Of a stretch of DNA of 64,000 nucleotides, positions 17,397-26,725 are shown piece after piece; position 1 is the first letter of the stretch; each line of letters starts with the position of its first letter. Under the pieces are notes generated by a model. That model was given only the letters and a program-made list of their open reading frames with translations, was not told where the DNA came from and did not search any database. This stretch comes from JBGPQJ01 sp963709295 (lineage in GTDB: Bacteria > Chloroflexota > Anaerolineae > Anaerolineales > Villigracilaceae): NCBI GenBank assembly GCA_963709295.1, contig CAVPVW010000003.1:434001-498000 (forward strand). Direction: 5' to 3'. Both the position numbers and the translations under genes were made by a program.

Positions 17397-18836
17397 ATGA
17401 AGAATAATAGACCCTATTGGATACTGGGAGCCATCGCCATCTTTATCATCATCATCCTCCCGGTGTTTTATTTCTTGCCCAAGGACGCACAAGCCAAAGA
17501 TGACCCCTGGGCACATATGCCTGTCAAGGCTGTGCATGTCGATCACAAGGACATCGTCCAGGGACCATTCGAAACCTCGCAAGAAGTCACTTTGCGCTGC
17601 CTGGAGTGCCACCCGGAAGCCGCAGAACAGGTCATGGCAACCTCGCACTGGACCTGGGAAAGTGAACCCTTCGACGTACCCTGGCGCGATGAACCCGTCA
17701 CGATTGGCAAGATCAACCAACTTAACAACTTTTGCATCAGCGCACAAGGTAACCAAAAGAAATGCATGTCCTGCCATATCGGAGTTGGCTGGCAGGAAGG
17801 CGAGCAGCCTTTCGATTTCACAAAAACCGAAAACATTGACTGCCTGGCCTGTCATGCAGACAAGTCAACTTACGCAAAAGGCGAATATGGCAATCCGGCC
17901 GAGGGCATCGACCTCCTGGCTGCTGCACAAAGCGTGAAGGCACCCGACCGGACCAACTGCGGCTCCTGCCACTTCAACGGCGGCGGCGGCAACAACGTCA
18001 AGCACGGAGACCTTGATGAAAGTCTTTACAACCCGACCGAGACCACCGACGTTCATATGGGCCGCTATGATTTTCTATGCACTGATTGCCACCAGACCAA
18101 CGATCATGCCGTCAAAGGAAAACTCGTAGCGGACAATTACGAAGTGGATCCTTCCGAACAGGTCGCTTGCACAGATTGCCACAACCAGGAACCACACGGC
18201 GATGAGCGCTTGAATGGACATACTGCGTCCGTGGCATGCCAAACCTGTCACATTCCATCGATGGCAGTAAAGAATCCAACAAAACTGAACTGGGACTGGT
18301 CCACTTCCGGGCAGGACAAGCCGGAGGATCATTATACTTATCTCAAGATCAAAGGCGATTTTGTATACGACGAAGATGTCCCGCCGGTTTACAGGTGGTC
18401 AAACGGAAACCTCACCTATAGATACCTTTTGGGCGACAAGATCGATCCTTCAGTGCCTACGGTCATCGACCAACCTGCAGGTGACATAGACGACTCCCAG
18501 GCGAAGATCATGCCCTTCAAACTTCACGTCGCCAGTCAACCGTATGACACGGGGTTCAACTATTTACTCGCGCCTATCACTGCCGGTCCGGATGGTTATT
18601 GGACTAACTTTGATTGGGATAATGCCTTTGAGCTGGCAGAACCCATAACCGGCCTCGAGTATAGTGGAGACTTCAGTTTCGCCGAGACCTGGATGTACTG
18701 GCCGACCACTCACATGGTCCAGCCGAAGGAAAACGCCCTGCAGTGCGACGAATGCCACAGCGAAAGCGGCCGTCTCGACTGGGAAAGCCTGGGATACCCC
18801 GGCGACCCGATCGAATGGGGCGGGCGCTCAGAGTAG
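17397..18836 (+). CDS. octahaem c-type cytochrome, tetrathionate reductase (OTR) family
   Basis: The 479-residue protein has an N-terminal signal-anchor span (WILGAIAIFIIIILPVFYFL, about residues 8-27) and eight CxxCH motifs: CLECH, CMSCH, CLACH, CGSCH, CTDCH twice, CQTCH and CDECH. This number and the pattern VACQTCHIPSMAV with the C-terminal QCDECHSESGRLDW fit the octahaem tetrathionate reductase family, known from Shewanella to reduce tetrathionate and also nitrite or hydroxylamine. No CxxCK haem is present, which argues against a NrfA-type nitrite reductase. It starts 29 bases after arsR with GGAGAAG before the ATG. The following gene supplies a quinol-oxidising cytochrome b. The physiological acceptor is inferred. 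Confidence 0.9.
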   Translation: MKNNRPYWILGAIAIFIIIILPVFYFLPKDAQAKDDPWAHMPVKAVHVDHKDIVQGPFETSQEVTLRCLECHPEAAEQVMATSHWTWESEPFDVPWRDEPVTIGKINQLNNFCISAQGNQKKCMSCHIGVGWQEGEQPFDFTKTENIDCLACHADKSTYAKGEYGNPAEGIDLLAAAQSVKAPDRTNCGSCHFNGGGGNNVKHGDLDESLYNPTETTDVHMGRYDFLCTDCHQTNDHAVKGKLVADNYEVDPSEQVACTDCHNQEPHGDERLNGHTASVACQTCHIPSMAVKNPTKLNWDWSTSGQDKPEDHYTYLKIKGDFVYDEDVPPVYRWSNGNLTYRYLLGDKIDPSVPTVIDQPAGDIDDSQAKIMPFKLHVASQPYDTGFNYLLAPITAGPDGYWTNFDWDNAFELAEPITGLEYSGDFSFAETWMYWPTTHMVQPKENALQCDECHSESGRLDWESLGYPGDPIEWGGRSE

Positions 18837-18893
18837 CAATAGTATTTCATCATGAGAATTCCAGCATCACTTTCACACCAGGTGGATATCACC

Positions 18894-21700
18894 ATGACCC
18901 ATTGGAAAAAAATATCAACTGCGAGAAGGTTAGTTATTACAGGGGTTGCAATTCTGGCAGCGGCCAGCTTGGCGCTATTTGTCCAGAATGTTTTCGCACA
19001 AGTTGGCGCAACCAAGGACGAACAACCCTCCCCTCTCCATCCCACATTTGCGATGCTGGATGAAAACGGGGTCAGTGTCATCGAGAGCGGCGAGGCTGTA
19101 TCCACCTTGAAGACCTGCGGACAATGCCATGACACAGAATTCATCACAAGTCACAGCTACCATTCAGATGCAGGGCTTGGAAGCATGGGAATGCCCGGGC
19201 AGGAAACAGACGGAATGCCTTGGGACTCAAGCGATGGGCTGTTTGGGAAGTGGGATCCATTGCTCTATCGTTACCTGACTGTCACAGGGTGACCAGAACC
19301 TTGACCTGAGTACAGCCGAATGGATAAAAACCTACGGCTTGCGGCACGCGGGCAGCGGTCCCGCGGAAATGAGCAGGGATGGTCAACCACTCGAATCACT
19401 TGATCCTTCCATTCAGGACCCCGAAGCGAGTATCTTGAATGAAAACTCCGGGAAAGCGCAACGCTGGAACTGGGACGAATCCGGTACCATCGAGATGAAT
19501 TGTTTCCTCTGCCATTTCACATCGCCGAATAACGATGCGCGTATCGCGGCGATTTCGGATGGAGAGTTTGCCTGGGCCAACACCGCCACGCTGATCGGAA
19601 CCGGCCTGGTTGAAAAGGTCGCTGGCGGATACGAATGGAATATCGGGGCATTTGAGCAGGATGGCAAGCTCAAGACAAGACTTTGTACTGGTGCAGGACC
19701 CAAAAAACGAGAATTGTGCCCAGTGCCACGGATTGGTCCAAGCCGACCCTGCCACACCAGTGGTACTTTCCGGCTGTGAACTCGAATACCCCGAATCGGC
19801 CACAACCGGGCAGATCATCTCTTCGCAGCAAATATCTGAATCGGGCATGAATATTCAGGACAAAGCCAGCCTGACCCGCTCCTGGGATATTCACGCTGAA
19901 CGAGCTTTATCCTGCACGGATTGCCACTACTCAATTAACAACCCCGTTTATGCCTTGCCGGATGAACAAGCGCCGGAACATCTCCTCTTCGATCCCAGAA
20001 CACTGGATCTCGGTGCTTACTTAAAACAGCCCGATCATAATTTTGCCCGAGGGCAAAGTGATTCGAACGAAATCAGCGCTGCACCCGAAATGCGCCGGTG
20101 CGATTCCTGCCACGATTCACAATCAAGTCACGAAGACTGGCTTCCTTACGTCCAGCGGCATATGGAAACCGTTGCCTGCGAAACCTGTCACATCCCCGAA
20201 ATGTATGCGCCCGCCATCCAAAGCTACGATTGGACGGTCATTCATCAGGATGGCACACCGGTCGCTACCTGCCGAGGTGTTGAAGGCGACACGGGGACCA
20301 TCAACGACCTCGTGACGGGATATCAACCGGTCATTCTTCAGCGCACAGAAGCTGACGGCGGTAAATTTCTCGCTCCGTACAACCTGATCACCTCCTTCTT
20401 CTGGGTTTATACGGATGACAACGGAAACGAACGCCCCGTCCGTTCGTTCGACCTCGAAGAAGCCTACCTGGAGGATGGCAACTATTCACAAGGCGTTATC
20501 GCTGCATTCGACGCTAACGGAAACCAGCAACTCGAGAAGTCAGAATTGCTGATCGACAACGATGTAAAGCAATCTTTGATTGCATCCAAGCTTTTGGAAC
20601 AGGGCATCCACGAGCCCCGCATCCAGGGATATGTTCAAGCTTATGGGGCAAGCCACGGCGTCACATCGAGTGAGTACGCTATCAATGATTGCGCTGTCTG
20701 CCATAACCGGGACTCTCGGATAGCGTCGTCCATTTTACTTGCGGACCATACGCCGGGTAATGAAATTCCATCGCTCGAATCGGACAATGCAGTTACCGCC
20801 AGCGGAGAAATCGCCCTCAACGAGAACGGCTCTGTCAGCTTCACCCCTCAGCCGGAGAATGAGCAGGTTTACATTCTTGGTTACAGCTATGTCTACTGGG
20901 TGGATGCATTTGGAGCCATCATGTTCGTGGGTGTGCTGCTGGCCATCCTGGCACACGCGACAATACGCATTATTTCTAACCTTCGTCACAAGCCTGCCAA
21001 AACCGATGTTCACAAAGTCTACATGTACGACTCTTATGAACGGTTATGGCACTGGTTGCAGACCGCCGCCATCGTCATTCTCCTGTTCACCGGCCTGGTC
21101 ATCCATCGTCCGGACCTGTTTGGAGCCTTCTCATTCCGAAATATGGTGTATGTCCATAATATCATCTGGATGCTGCTAGCGATTAACGCAGCTTTATCGC
21201 TCTTTTACCACCTCGCCAGTGGAAGAATCAAGCAATTTATCCCGCGGCCGTATGGATTTTTTGATGAGGCGATTATCCAGGCGAAATATTACATCAAGGG
21301 AATTTTTAAACACGAGTCTCACCCGTTTGAGAAGAACCCTGATAAGAAAATGAACCCGCTTCAGCAGGTTACTTACTTCGGGATCCTTAATATCCTGCTG
21401 CCTCTGCAAGGATTGACCGGGATTGCCATGTGGGGCCTGCAGAGATGGCCGGATATTTCAACTGCGCTTGGCGGGTTGGTCTGGCTTGCTCCCTTCCACA
21501 CCCTCATCGCCTGGACGTTTGCCACCTTTATCCTGGGGCATGTGTATCTCACGACCACCGGCTCAAAACCTCTTGACGGGATCAAGGGGATGGTGACGGG
21601 CTGGGAGGACGTTGAGGTTCATCACGAACAACCCAACCCTGAGGATGTATCTCAGGATCAAACAACCAATAACGATCAAGCTCCCACTAAGGAGGATTAA
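18894..21700 (+). CDS. heptahaem cytochrome c fused to membrane cytochrome b (two frameshifts)
   Basis: The repaired protein has about 934 residues. ATG 18894 is used because AGGTGG precedes it and the signal anchor (RLVITGVAILAAASLALFVQNVFA) follows. Seven CxxCH motifs are seen in order: CGQCH, CFLCH, CAQCH, CTDCH, CDSCH, CETCH and CAVCH. The last 280 residues carry five membrane spans with paired His (YERLWHW, YVHNIIW, FYHL, PFHTLIAW, GHVYL), the b-type cytochrome pattern of the Ni-hydrogenase/cytochrome b561 family. It should take electrons from menaquinol and pass them through its own c haems to OTR. One extra base each at about 19275-19281 and 19671-19676 breaks the frame; CxxCH motifs continue across both breaks. 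Confidence 0.85.
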
Positions 21701-21703
21701 TCC

Positions 21704-22277
21704 ATGACTACTGCAGATATGCCTGCGCAAAAACCTTCAAAATTCAAACAATTTCTGTTTGGTCGCCCGGTAAAGCCCTACGTACACCCCTACCTGGGCG
21801 GCACACTCCTGGGAATTGTGTTATTCCTGGCGTTTTTCCTAACCGGCAACGGCCTCGGCGCATCCGGTGGCATGAACAGGATCGTAGTCTTCTTTGAAGA
21901 TCTCATCGCTCCTGCTCACATCGACCAGGTAGCTTACTTGCTCAAGATGGCGGGCGGGGTCGAAGAATCCGCTGGACGATTGGATCATTCCTGTTGTCAT
22001 TGGCGCCCTGCTTGGGGGCTTTGTGTCCGGGTGGTTTAACGGACGCTTAAAAGTGGAAACCAATAAGGGTCCGCAAATCACAGTAAAAACCCGCTGGATG
22101 ATGGCTTTCATCGGCGGGACGATCATGGGGTATGGCGCCCGATTCGCTCGCGGCTGCACATCCGGACAGGCACTCTCAGGAGGCGCCACGCTTGCCGCCG
22201 GGTCATGGGTATTGATGTTCTGCATTTTCGGCAGTGGGTATGCACTCGCATATTTTGTGCGCAGGCTTTGGTTGTAA
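21704..22277 (+). CDS. YeeE/YedE-family sulfur transport protein, first copy (frameshifted)
   Basis: The repaired protein has about 190 residues. It starts four bases after the cytochrome b stop with AAGGAGG upstream. Membrane spans include GGTLLGIVLFLAFFLTGNGLGASGG, IIPVVIGALLGGFVSGWF and the closing SWVLMFCIFGSGYALAYF. The signature GARFARGCTSGQALSGGA carries the essential Cys seen in the YeeE/TsuA thiosulfate uptake family. One extra G in the GGGG run at about 21955-21959 moves the frame; deleting it makes SKNPLDDWIIPVV continuous. Together with the next gene it forms a two-part sulfur importer, one half-size copy each. Function by family only. Confidence 0.85.
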
Positions 22278-22289
22278 AAGGAGGATGAG

Positions 22290-23531
22290 ATGAATTTTCC
22301 CCTTGCAGCTTTTACTAATGTGTCCGCTCTCAACCCCTGGACCTATTTGGTCTTTGGATTGATCGGCTTTGGGTTTGGGTTCGTACTCGAAATTTCCGGA
22401 TTTGGTAATTCAAAGAAACTTGCCGCCCAGTTTTATTTTACAGAGATGACGGTTCTCAAGGTCATGTTCACGGCAATTGTCGTCGCGATGGTATTGCTTG
22501 CCATCGCCACAGGCTTGGGAATTCTGGACATCAACCAGGTATGGATTAATCCAACTTACCTTTGGCCTGGAATAGTCGGTGGACTCATCATGGGAGTTGG
22601 GTTCATTATCGGCGGCTTCTGCCCCGGGACGTCCCTGGTTTCCATGGCGACATTCAGGGTGGATGGTCTTTTCTTTGTTCTCGGGAGTCTTTTTGGGATC
22701 TTCCTTTTCGGAGAGACCGTCCAGTATTTTGAGGGGTTCTGGGAAAGCAGTAATTACGGCCGATTGACGCTTATGGATTGGCTGGGATTAACCACCGGAC
22801 AGGTGGTGCTCATCATCGTTCTGATGGCATTGTTGATGTTTGCATTTGCCGAACTGATGGAATCGTTTATTGGAAAAAGGGACTTAAAAGCAGAGCCTAA
22901 GCTTCGAATAGCCGGCGCAGCACTGTTGATAGCGGGAGCTGTGGCAGTATTGATCATCGGCCAGCCCACTCTTTCAGAGAAATGGGCAAAGATATCATCC
23001 GTAAAAGAAGCCTCGTTGGCAGCCAGGGAAGTTCAAATTTCACCCGCTGAATTGTTGTCCACGAAGGCGAATGACGGATTGCGATTGGTAATGCTCGATA
23101 TTCGACCCGAATCCGAGTACAACCTCTTCCACATCGATGGAGCAGCAAATGTACAGCCGGAGGCACTTGAAAAGGTCGCCGCAGACATCATTTCCCAGTC
23201 TGCGCCGAACCTGGTCGTGGCGGTTATGAGCAACGACGAGGATGCTGCGACTGAAGCCTGGAAAGTTCTAACCGCGGCAAGTGTCGCGAATGTTTACATC
23301 CTCGAGGGTGGAATCAATAACTGGATATCCGCCTTTGGCAAGGAGGAATCGGAGATTACACCGATTGCCTCCGACCAAGTCGAAAATGACTCTCTGCGCT
23401 ATCTTTTTGATTCGGCACTGGGCAACCGTTACGAATGTTCAGATCCCAATCCGCACGAATACGATCTCGAATTCGAACCAAAGATCAAGCTCGAGCTCAA
23501 ACGCGATAAAAGTGGTGGTGGCTGCGGCTAA
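22290..23531 (+). CDS. YeeE/YedE-family sulfur transport protein with C-terminal rhodanese-like domain
   Basis: The 413-residue protein has an AAAGGAGG site before ATG 22290. Residues 1-215 hold the membrane domain: FGFVLEISGFGNSKKLAAQF, GGLIMGVGFIIGGFCPGTSLVSMATF (essential Cys in GFCPGTS) and a last span near residue 220. Residues about 245-355 form a rhodanese-like fold (LVMLDIRPESEYNLFHIDGAANV...VYILEGGINNWISAF), but the loop that should carry the catalytic Cys reads VVAVMSNDED, without Cys, so it is probably not a sulfurtransferase. The C-terminus ends in GGGCG after an ALGNRYECSDP motif. It would import thiosulfate or another reduced sulfur anion and may bind sulfur on its tail. Confidence 0.88.
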   Translation: MNFPLAAFTNVSALNPWTYLVFGLIGFGFGFVLEISGFGNSKKLAAQFYFTEMTVLKVMFTAIVVAMVLLAIATGLGILDINQVWINPTYLWPGIVGGLIMGVGFIIGGFCPGTSLVSMATFRVDGLFFVLGSLFGIFLFGETVQYFEGFWESSNYGRLTLMDWLGLTTGQVVLIIVLMALLMFAFAELMESFIGKRDLKAEPKLRIAGAALLIAGAVAVLIIGQPTLSEKWAKISSVKEASLAAREVQISPAELLSTKANDGLRLVMLDIRPESEYNLFHIDGAANVQPEALEKVAADIISQSAPNLVVAVMSNDEDAATEAWKVLTAASVANVYILEGGINNWISAFGKEESEITPIASDQVENDSLRYLFDSALGNRYECSDPNPHEYDLEFEPKIKLELKRDKSGGGCG

Positions 23532-23565
23532 CATCCATGCGCGCGGTCTGATATTCATTCGGGCT

Positions 23566-23609
23566 AAATCAACTGTCCCTGCGACACCATTCGCAGGGAC
23601 AGTTGATTT
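23566..23609 (+). repeat. long perfect inverted repeat after the sulfur/cytochrome operon
   Basis: A 19-bp perfect stem (23566-23584 with 23591-23609) closes a 6-base loop CACCAT and is followed by TATAATTTG. It can act as the operon terminator, although the T tract is poor. Its length is unusual for a terminator, so it may be a REP- or MITE-like palindrome or a former insertion. Confidence 0.7.
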
Positions 23610-23685
23610 ATAATTTGATAGTGAAAACTCGCCAGCTCCAAGTAAGCAGTCTGTCACATTGTTTTTTTGTCACCCGGAGGTAAAC

Positions 23686-23946
23686 ATGGATGAATTGAAA
23701 TGGGAGCTTCTGACAGAATCCTCAGGTCGTTTTGAGGCTGACCTATTAAAGTCATACCTCGAAGCGGAGGGGATTGAGGTGCAGCTTTTCCAGGAAGGAG
23801 CCGGGCAGGACATCTACCCGCTGACTTTTGGCCCCTTGGCAATGGTGCAGGTCTTTGTCCCAAACGATAAGATCAATGACGCTCGATCCATTTTGGAAAA
23901 CTTTAATTCGCAAGGAGATGATTCTTCTGCCGAAGAAGAGAATTGA
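23686..23946 (+). CDS. DUF2007 domain protein
   Basis: This 86-residue protein begins at ATG 23686 after GGAGG. The sequence WELLTESSGRFEADLLKSYLEAEGIEVQLFQEG...PLAMVQVFVPNDKINDARSILENF is the DUF2007 (putative signal-transducing protein) pattern: a short ferredoxin-like fold often found in small proteins that bind metals or other proteins. It ends in an acidic tail. It lies 41 bases before the acyl-CoA dehydrogenase gene and probably shares its transcript. Function unknown. Confidence 0.85.
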   Translation: MDELKWELLTESSGRFEADLLKSYLEAEGIEVQLFQEGAGQDIYPLTFGPLAMVQVFVPNDKINDARSILENFNSQGDDSSAEEEN

Positions 23947-23987
23947 CAATTATTATTCCTTGTTTCGATCAAAGAGGAGGCGGACAG

Positions 23988-25130
23988 ATGGACTTTGAAT
24001 TGAATTCAGAACAAAAGATGTGGCAGCACACGGTCCATGAGTTCGTAGCCAAGGAGGTCCAGCCCAAGGCTCACGAAGTGGACGAAACTGCGGAATTCAA
24101 CTGGAATGCATTTCGAAAAATGGGGGTGATCGGGTTGCTCGCGCTGAACCTGCCTGAGGAGGCAGGCGGGCCGGGAGTTGACGCGATTAGCGCTGCGATT
24201 GGGATTGAAGAACTCGGCTGGGGATGCGGGTCCACGGCTCTTGCCATAGCCGCCCACAACGGGCTTGGCCTGACGCCATTAATTGTCTATGGTTCAGAAG
24301 AGTTAAGGCAGACCTGGCTTCCGAAAGTGATCAGCGGGCAGGGTAGGTTGGCCTCACTCGCACTCACTGAACCAGGAGCTGGTTCGGACCTTCACGGGAT
24401 AATAACCAGGGCGGAAAAAAGCGGTAACGACTGGATCATCAACGGCGCAAAAGCCTGGACAACCAATGCCTCGATTGCTGAATATATCATTACCTTTGCC
24501 AGAACGAGCAAGGATGAAGACAAGCATTCCTTCAGCATGATTTTGGTCCCCACCAATACGCCTGGCTTGAGAATCGGTCCTCCTGAAAAGAAAATGGGAC
24601 TCCGTGGATCCCCAACAAATGGTGTCACTTACGAAGACGTTCGAGTCCCACTGGGCAACCTGGTCGGCGAGGAAGGACTCGGAATGTCGCAGACACTGAG
24701 AACCCTGGATGGAGGCCGTATCAGCATCGGAGCTCTATCGGTTGGTCTGGCCCAAGCTGCCTTTGAAGTCGCTATAGAATATGCCAAGAATCGAAAGACA
24801 TTTGGAATCCCTATCGCTCAGCATCAGGCTATTCAGTGGATGGTCGCCGATGCCGCAACCGAGATCTCAGCGGCTAGACATCTCATTTACCGGGCAGCTT
24901 GGCTAAAACAACAGGGACGATCCTACACGTTGGAAGCATCACAAGGGAAACTCTACGCCACTGAAATGGCCGAGCGTGTCTGCCGAAATGCGATTCAGAT
25001 TCTGGGCGGATATGGGTACAGCCGGGAATACTCCGTCGAGAGGATGTACAGGGATGCGAGGCTTATGACAATTGGAGAGGGAACCAGCGAGGTCCAAAGG
25101 ATGGTGATCGCGCGCCATGTCCTCCAATAA
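23988..25130 (+). CDS. acyl-CoA dehydrogenase
   Basis: The 380-residue flavoprotein oxidises an acyl-CoA to enoyl-CoA and passes electrons to ETF. ATG 23988 is supported by GAGGAGG nine bases upstream; the open frame extends further 5' without support. The N domain (WQHTVHEFVAKEVQPKAHEVDETAEF), LASLALTEPGAGSDLHGI, WTTNASIAEYIITFART and QILGGYGYSREYSVERMYRDARLMTIGEGTSEVQRMVIARHVL are the family signatures. The last includes the EGTSE catalytic Glu of short/medium-chain acyl-CoA and butyryl-CoA type enzymes. Substrate chain length cannot be read. Confidence 0.95.
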   Translation: MDFELNSEQKMWQHTVHEFVAKEVQPKAHEVDETAEFNWNAFRKMGVIGLLALNLPEEAGGPGVDAISAAIGIEELGWGCGSTALAIAAHNGLGLTPLIVYGSEELRQTWLPKVISGQGRLASLALTEPGAGSDLHGIITRAEKSGNDWIINGAKAWTTNASIAEYIITFARTSKDEDKHSFSMILVPTNTPGLRIGPPEKKMGLRGSPTNGVTYEDVRVPLGNLVGEEGLGMSQTLRTLDGGRISIGALSVGLAQAAFEVAIEYAKNRKTFGIPIAQHQAIQWMVADAATEISAARHLIYRAAWLKQQGRSYTLEASQGKLYATEMAERVCRNAIQILGGYGYSREYSVERMYRDARLMTIGEGTSEVQRMVIARHVLQ

Positions 25131-25167
25131 TTTACACTGACCCGCAAGCGAATCGGATCAAAACTGG

Positions 25168-25734
25168 CTAATCAGGTTTTCTTACCAGAATCCAGGTGCT
25201 AAAATCTTCATCCACCTGCACAATTTCACACACCTGTCCCTTGAAGAGGCCTGAAATTCTATCTGGCGAAAGAAAATGACTTCGCATGAATGCAATTTTT
25301 TCCGCCAGCGCAATCAATTTAACCGGAAATCGTCTCACGTCAGGCTCCTGAATAACGATCATTCCGGCGGGAGAGAGTACTCTCCACATTTCATCAGCTG
25401 CTTCCTGCTGGTTGCACACGTGGTGAAGCGCATCGACCATAACGATGCGATCAAATACTTTGTCTCCGAATGGAAGAGTCTCAACGGGCGAATGCACCGC
25501 GTCCAACCCTTTCTGGTCTGCCTGGACGAGCATTCCCTGTGAAAGGTCTGCGACAATCACTTTTTTAACATGCGGGGCTAGCGCGGAGGCGACGCGCCCT
25601 GTGCCGCCCCCAGCGTCTAGCACAAAATCCGATTCTGAAAATTTTCCGTGCGCGAGAAGTCGCTCAAGGGTAGTAAATGGTATCGCCCGATCATAAAAAG
25701 GTGCCAGATGGGTGAAATGGTCAAAACCAGCCAT
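25168..25734 (-). CDS. class I SAM-dependent methyltransferase
   Basis: The 188-residue protein has the SAM-binding motif VLDAGGGTGRVASAL (about residues 37-51), VIVADLSQGMLVQA and FDRIVMVDALHHV, giving a Rossmann methyltransferase of the UbiE/methyltransf_11 type. ATG 25734 overlaps the last base of the comEA stop (TAATG), so it is translationally coupled to that gene and lies last in the gatC-led operon. The opening FDHFTHLAPFYDRAIPF also fits this family. The acceptor substrate is unknown. Confidence 0.9.
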   Translation of the reverse strand: MAGFDHFTHLAPFYDRAIPFTTLERLLAHGKFSESDFVLDAGGGTGRVASALAPHVKKVIVADLSQGMLVQADQKGLDAVHSPVETLPFGDKVFDRIVMVDALHHVCNQQEAADEMWRVLSPAGMIVIQEPDVRRFPVKLIALAEKIAFMRSHFLSPDRISGLFKGQVCEIVQVDEDFSTWILVRKPD

Positions 25735-26268
25735 TATTGCCCCACCGTGATCAAATCTTTGATTTGCTCAAAGACTGCCTCACCAAAACCAGGCACTTCC
25801 TTCAACGAGTTGATCGAGTCAAAAGAACCCATATTGGTTTCGATAATCGATAATCCGCTTCGCTAATGTGGGGCCAATACCAGGCAGATTCTCCAATTCG
25901 GTTTGAGTGGCAAAATTAATATTCACCAGCAACCCACTCCCCCCGATGGACAATCCAGGCAGCAGCTCGGGGATGTGGATTTTTTCACCATCCTTGATGA
26001 TCCCGGCAAGGTTGACAAATGATGTGTCGGCATTTTCCAGAAATCCTCCGGCAGCCTCAATGGCATCATTTACTCGACTACCTTCCGGCAAGAAATACAA
26101 CCCGGGAGACAGGACCGCGCCGGTGACATGCACCATGATTGGCTGCAACGTGGGAGCGCTATTCAATTCAATTGCATCTCCTCGGGGCGGTGATGCCGCC
26201 AGCCAGACAAGTGCCGTCAGAAGGACTCCGACTACAACACCGATCACTACGTAAAGAATTGTCTTCAT
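25734..26268 (-). CDS. ComEA-like protein: SLBB domain plus helix-hairpin-helix, C-terminus frameshifted
   Basis: The repaired protein has about 177 residues. An N-terminal membrane anchor (LYVVIGVVVGVLLTALVWLAA) is followed by an SLBB domain (MVHVTGAVLSPGLYFLPEGSRVNDAIEAAGGF) and a helix-hairpin-helix pair for DNA binding (VNINFATQTELENLPGIGPTLAKRIIDYRNQYG, then EVPGFGEAVFEQIKDLIT). The annotated frame stops after YGFF; deletion of one G in the run at 25828-25830 continues the reading for 30 residues through the second hairpin to TAA at 25734-25736. The family binds DNA at the cell surface during natural transformation. No comEC lies beside it, so competence remains an inference. Confidence 0.85.
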
Positions 26269-26281
26269 ATTCGATTCCTAA

Positions 26282-26725
26282 TCAATCACGCCTCATTATC
26301 AGCAAAGTTTCCCTACCAGGTTGAAATCCAGACATCATTCCGACAAAAGTTACTATTCTCCGATAATAAGGCGGCATCTCCTGCCTGGCAAGCGCGAAGA
26401 AACCGAATTTCTGATAAAAACCTTCCAAGGTGGAACGACACATGAGATACAGTGGCAATTGGTTCTTATCGACCAGTTGCGAAATAATCGAACGGGCAAT
26501 TCCATTACCCTGATGGTCAGGTCTCACGGCAATTGAAGCGATTTCGAGTATATCTCTTCCGTGAGGCTTCACTTGCCCGCACCCAACGACTTCTCCCGAA
26601 GCAGTGACCGCAATCAAGAAACGATGCCAATCCAGACCAGTCGGGTTAATGCGTGCGCTTCGCACCAAAGAACGAATATCCTTAAGATCTTCTTTCGAAG
26701 CAGGTCTGATCGTATACTCAGCCAA
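26282..26725 (-). CDS. GNAT-family N-acetyltransferase
   Basis: About 147 residues from a TTG at 26725, which overlaps the end of the preceding CPBP gene (TTGGCTGA); several further TTG codons lie just upstream, so the start is uncertain. The acetyl-CoA-binding segment IASIAVRPDHQGNGIARSIISQLV matches the GNAT motif A. The sequence ends in MMSGFQPGRETLLIMRRD. Substrate unknown. It is the seventh gene of the leftward gat operon. Confidence 0.85.
   Translation of the reverse strand: MAEYTIRPASKEDLKDIRSLVRSARINPTGLDWHRFLIAVTASGEVVGCGQVKPHGRDILEIASIAVRPDHQGNGIARSIISQLVDKNQLPLYLMCRSTLEGFYQKFGFFALARQEMPPYYRRIVTFVGMMSGFQPGRETLLIMRRD

Noticed and set aside
17397..18836. NrfA-type nitrite reductase
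   Set aside because: No CxxCK haem motif; eight CxxCH motifs fit the OTR family instead.
18894..21700. Selenocysteine or stop-codon readthrough at in-frame TGA codons
   Set aside because: The homologous continuation lies in a different frame, so a base indel and not readthrough is required.
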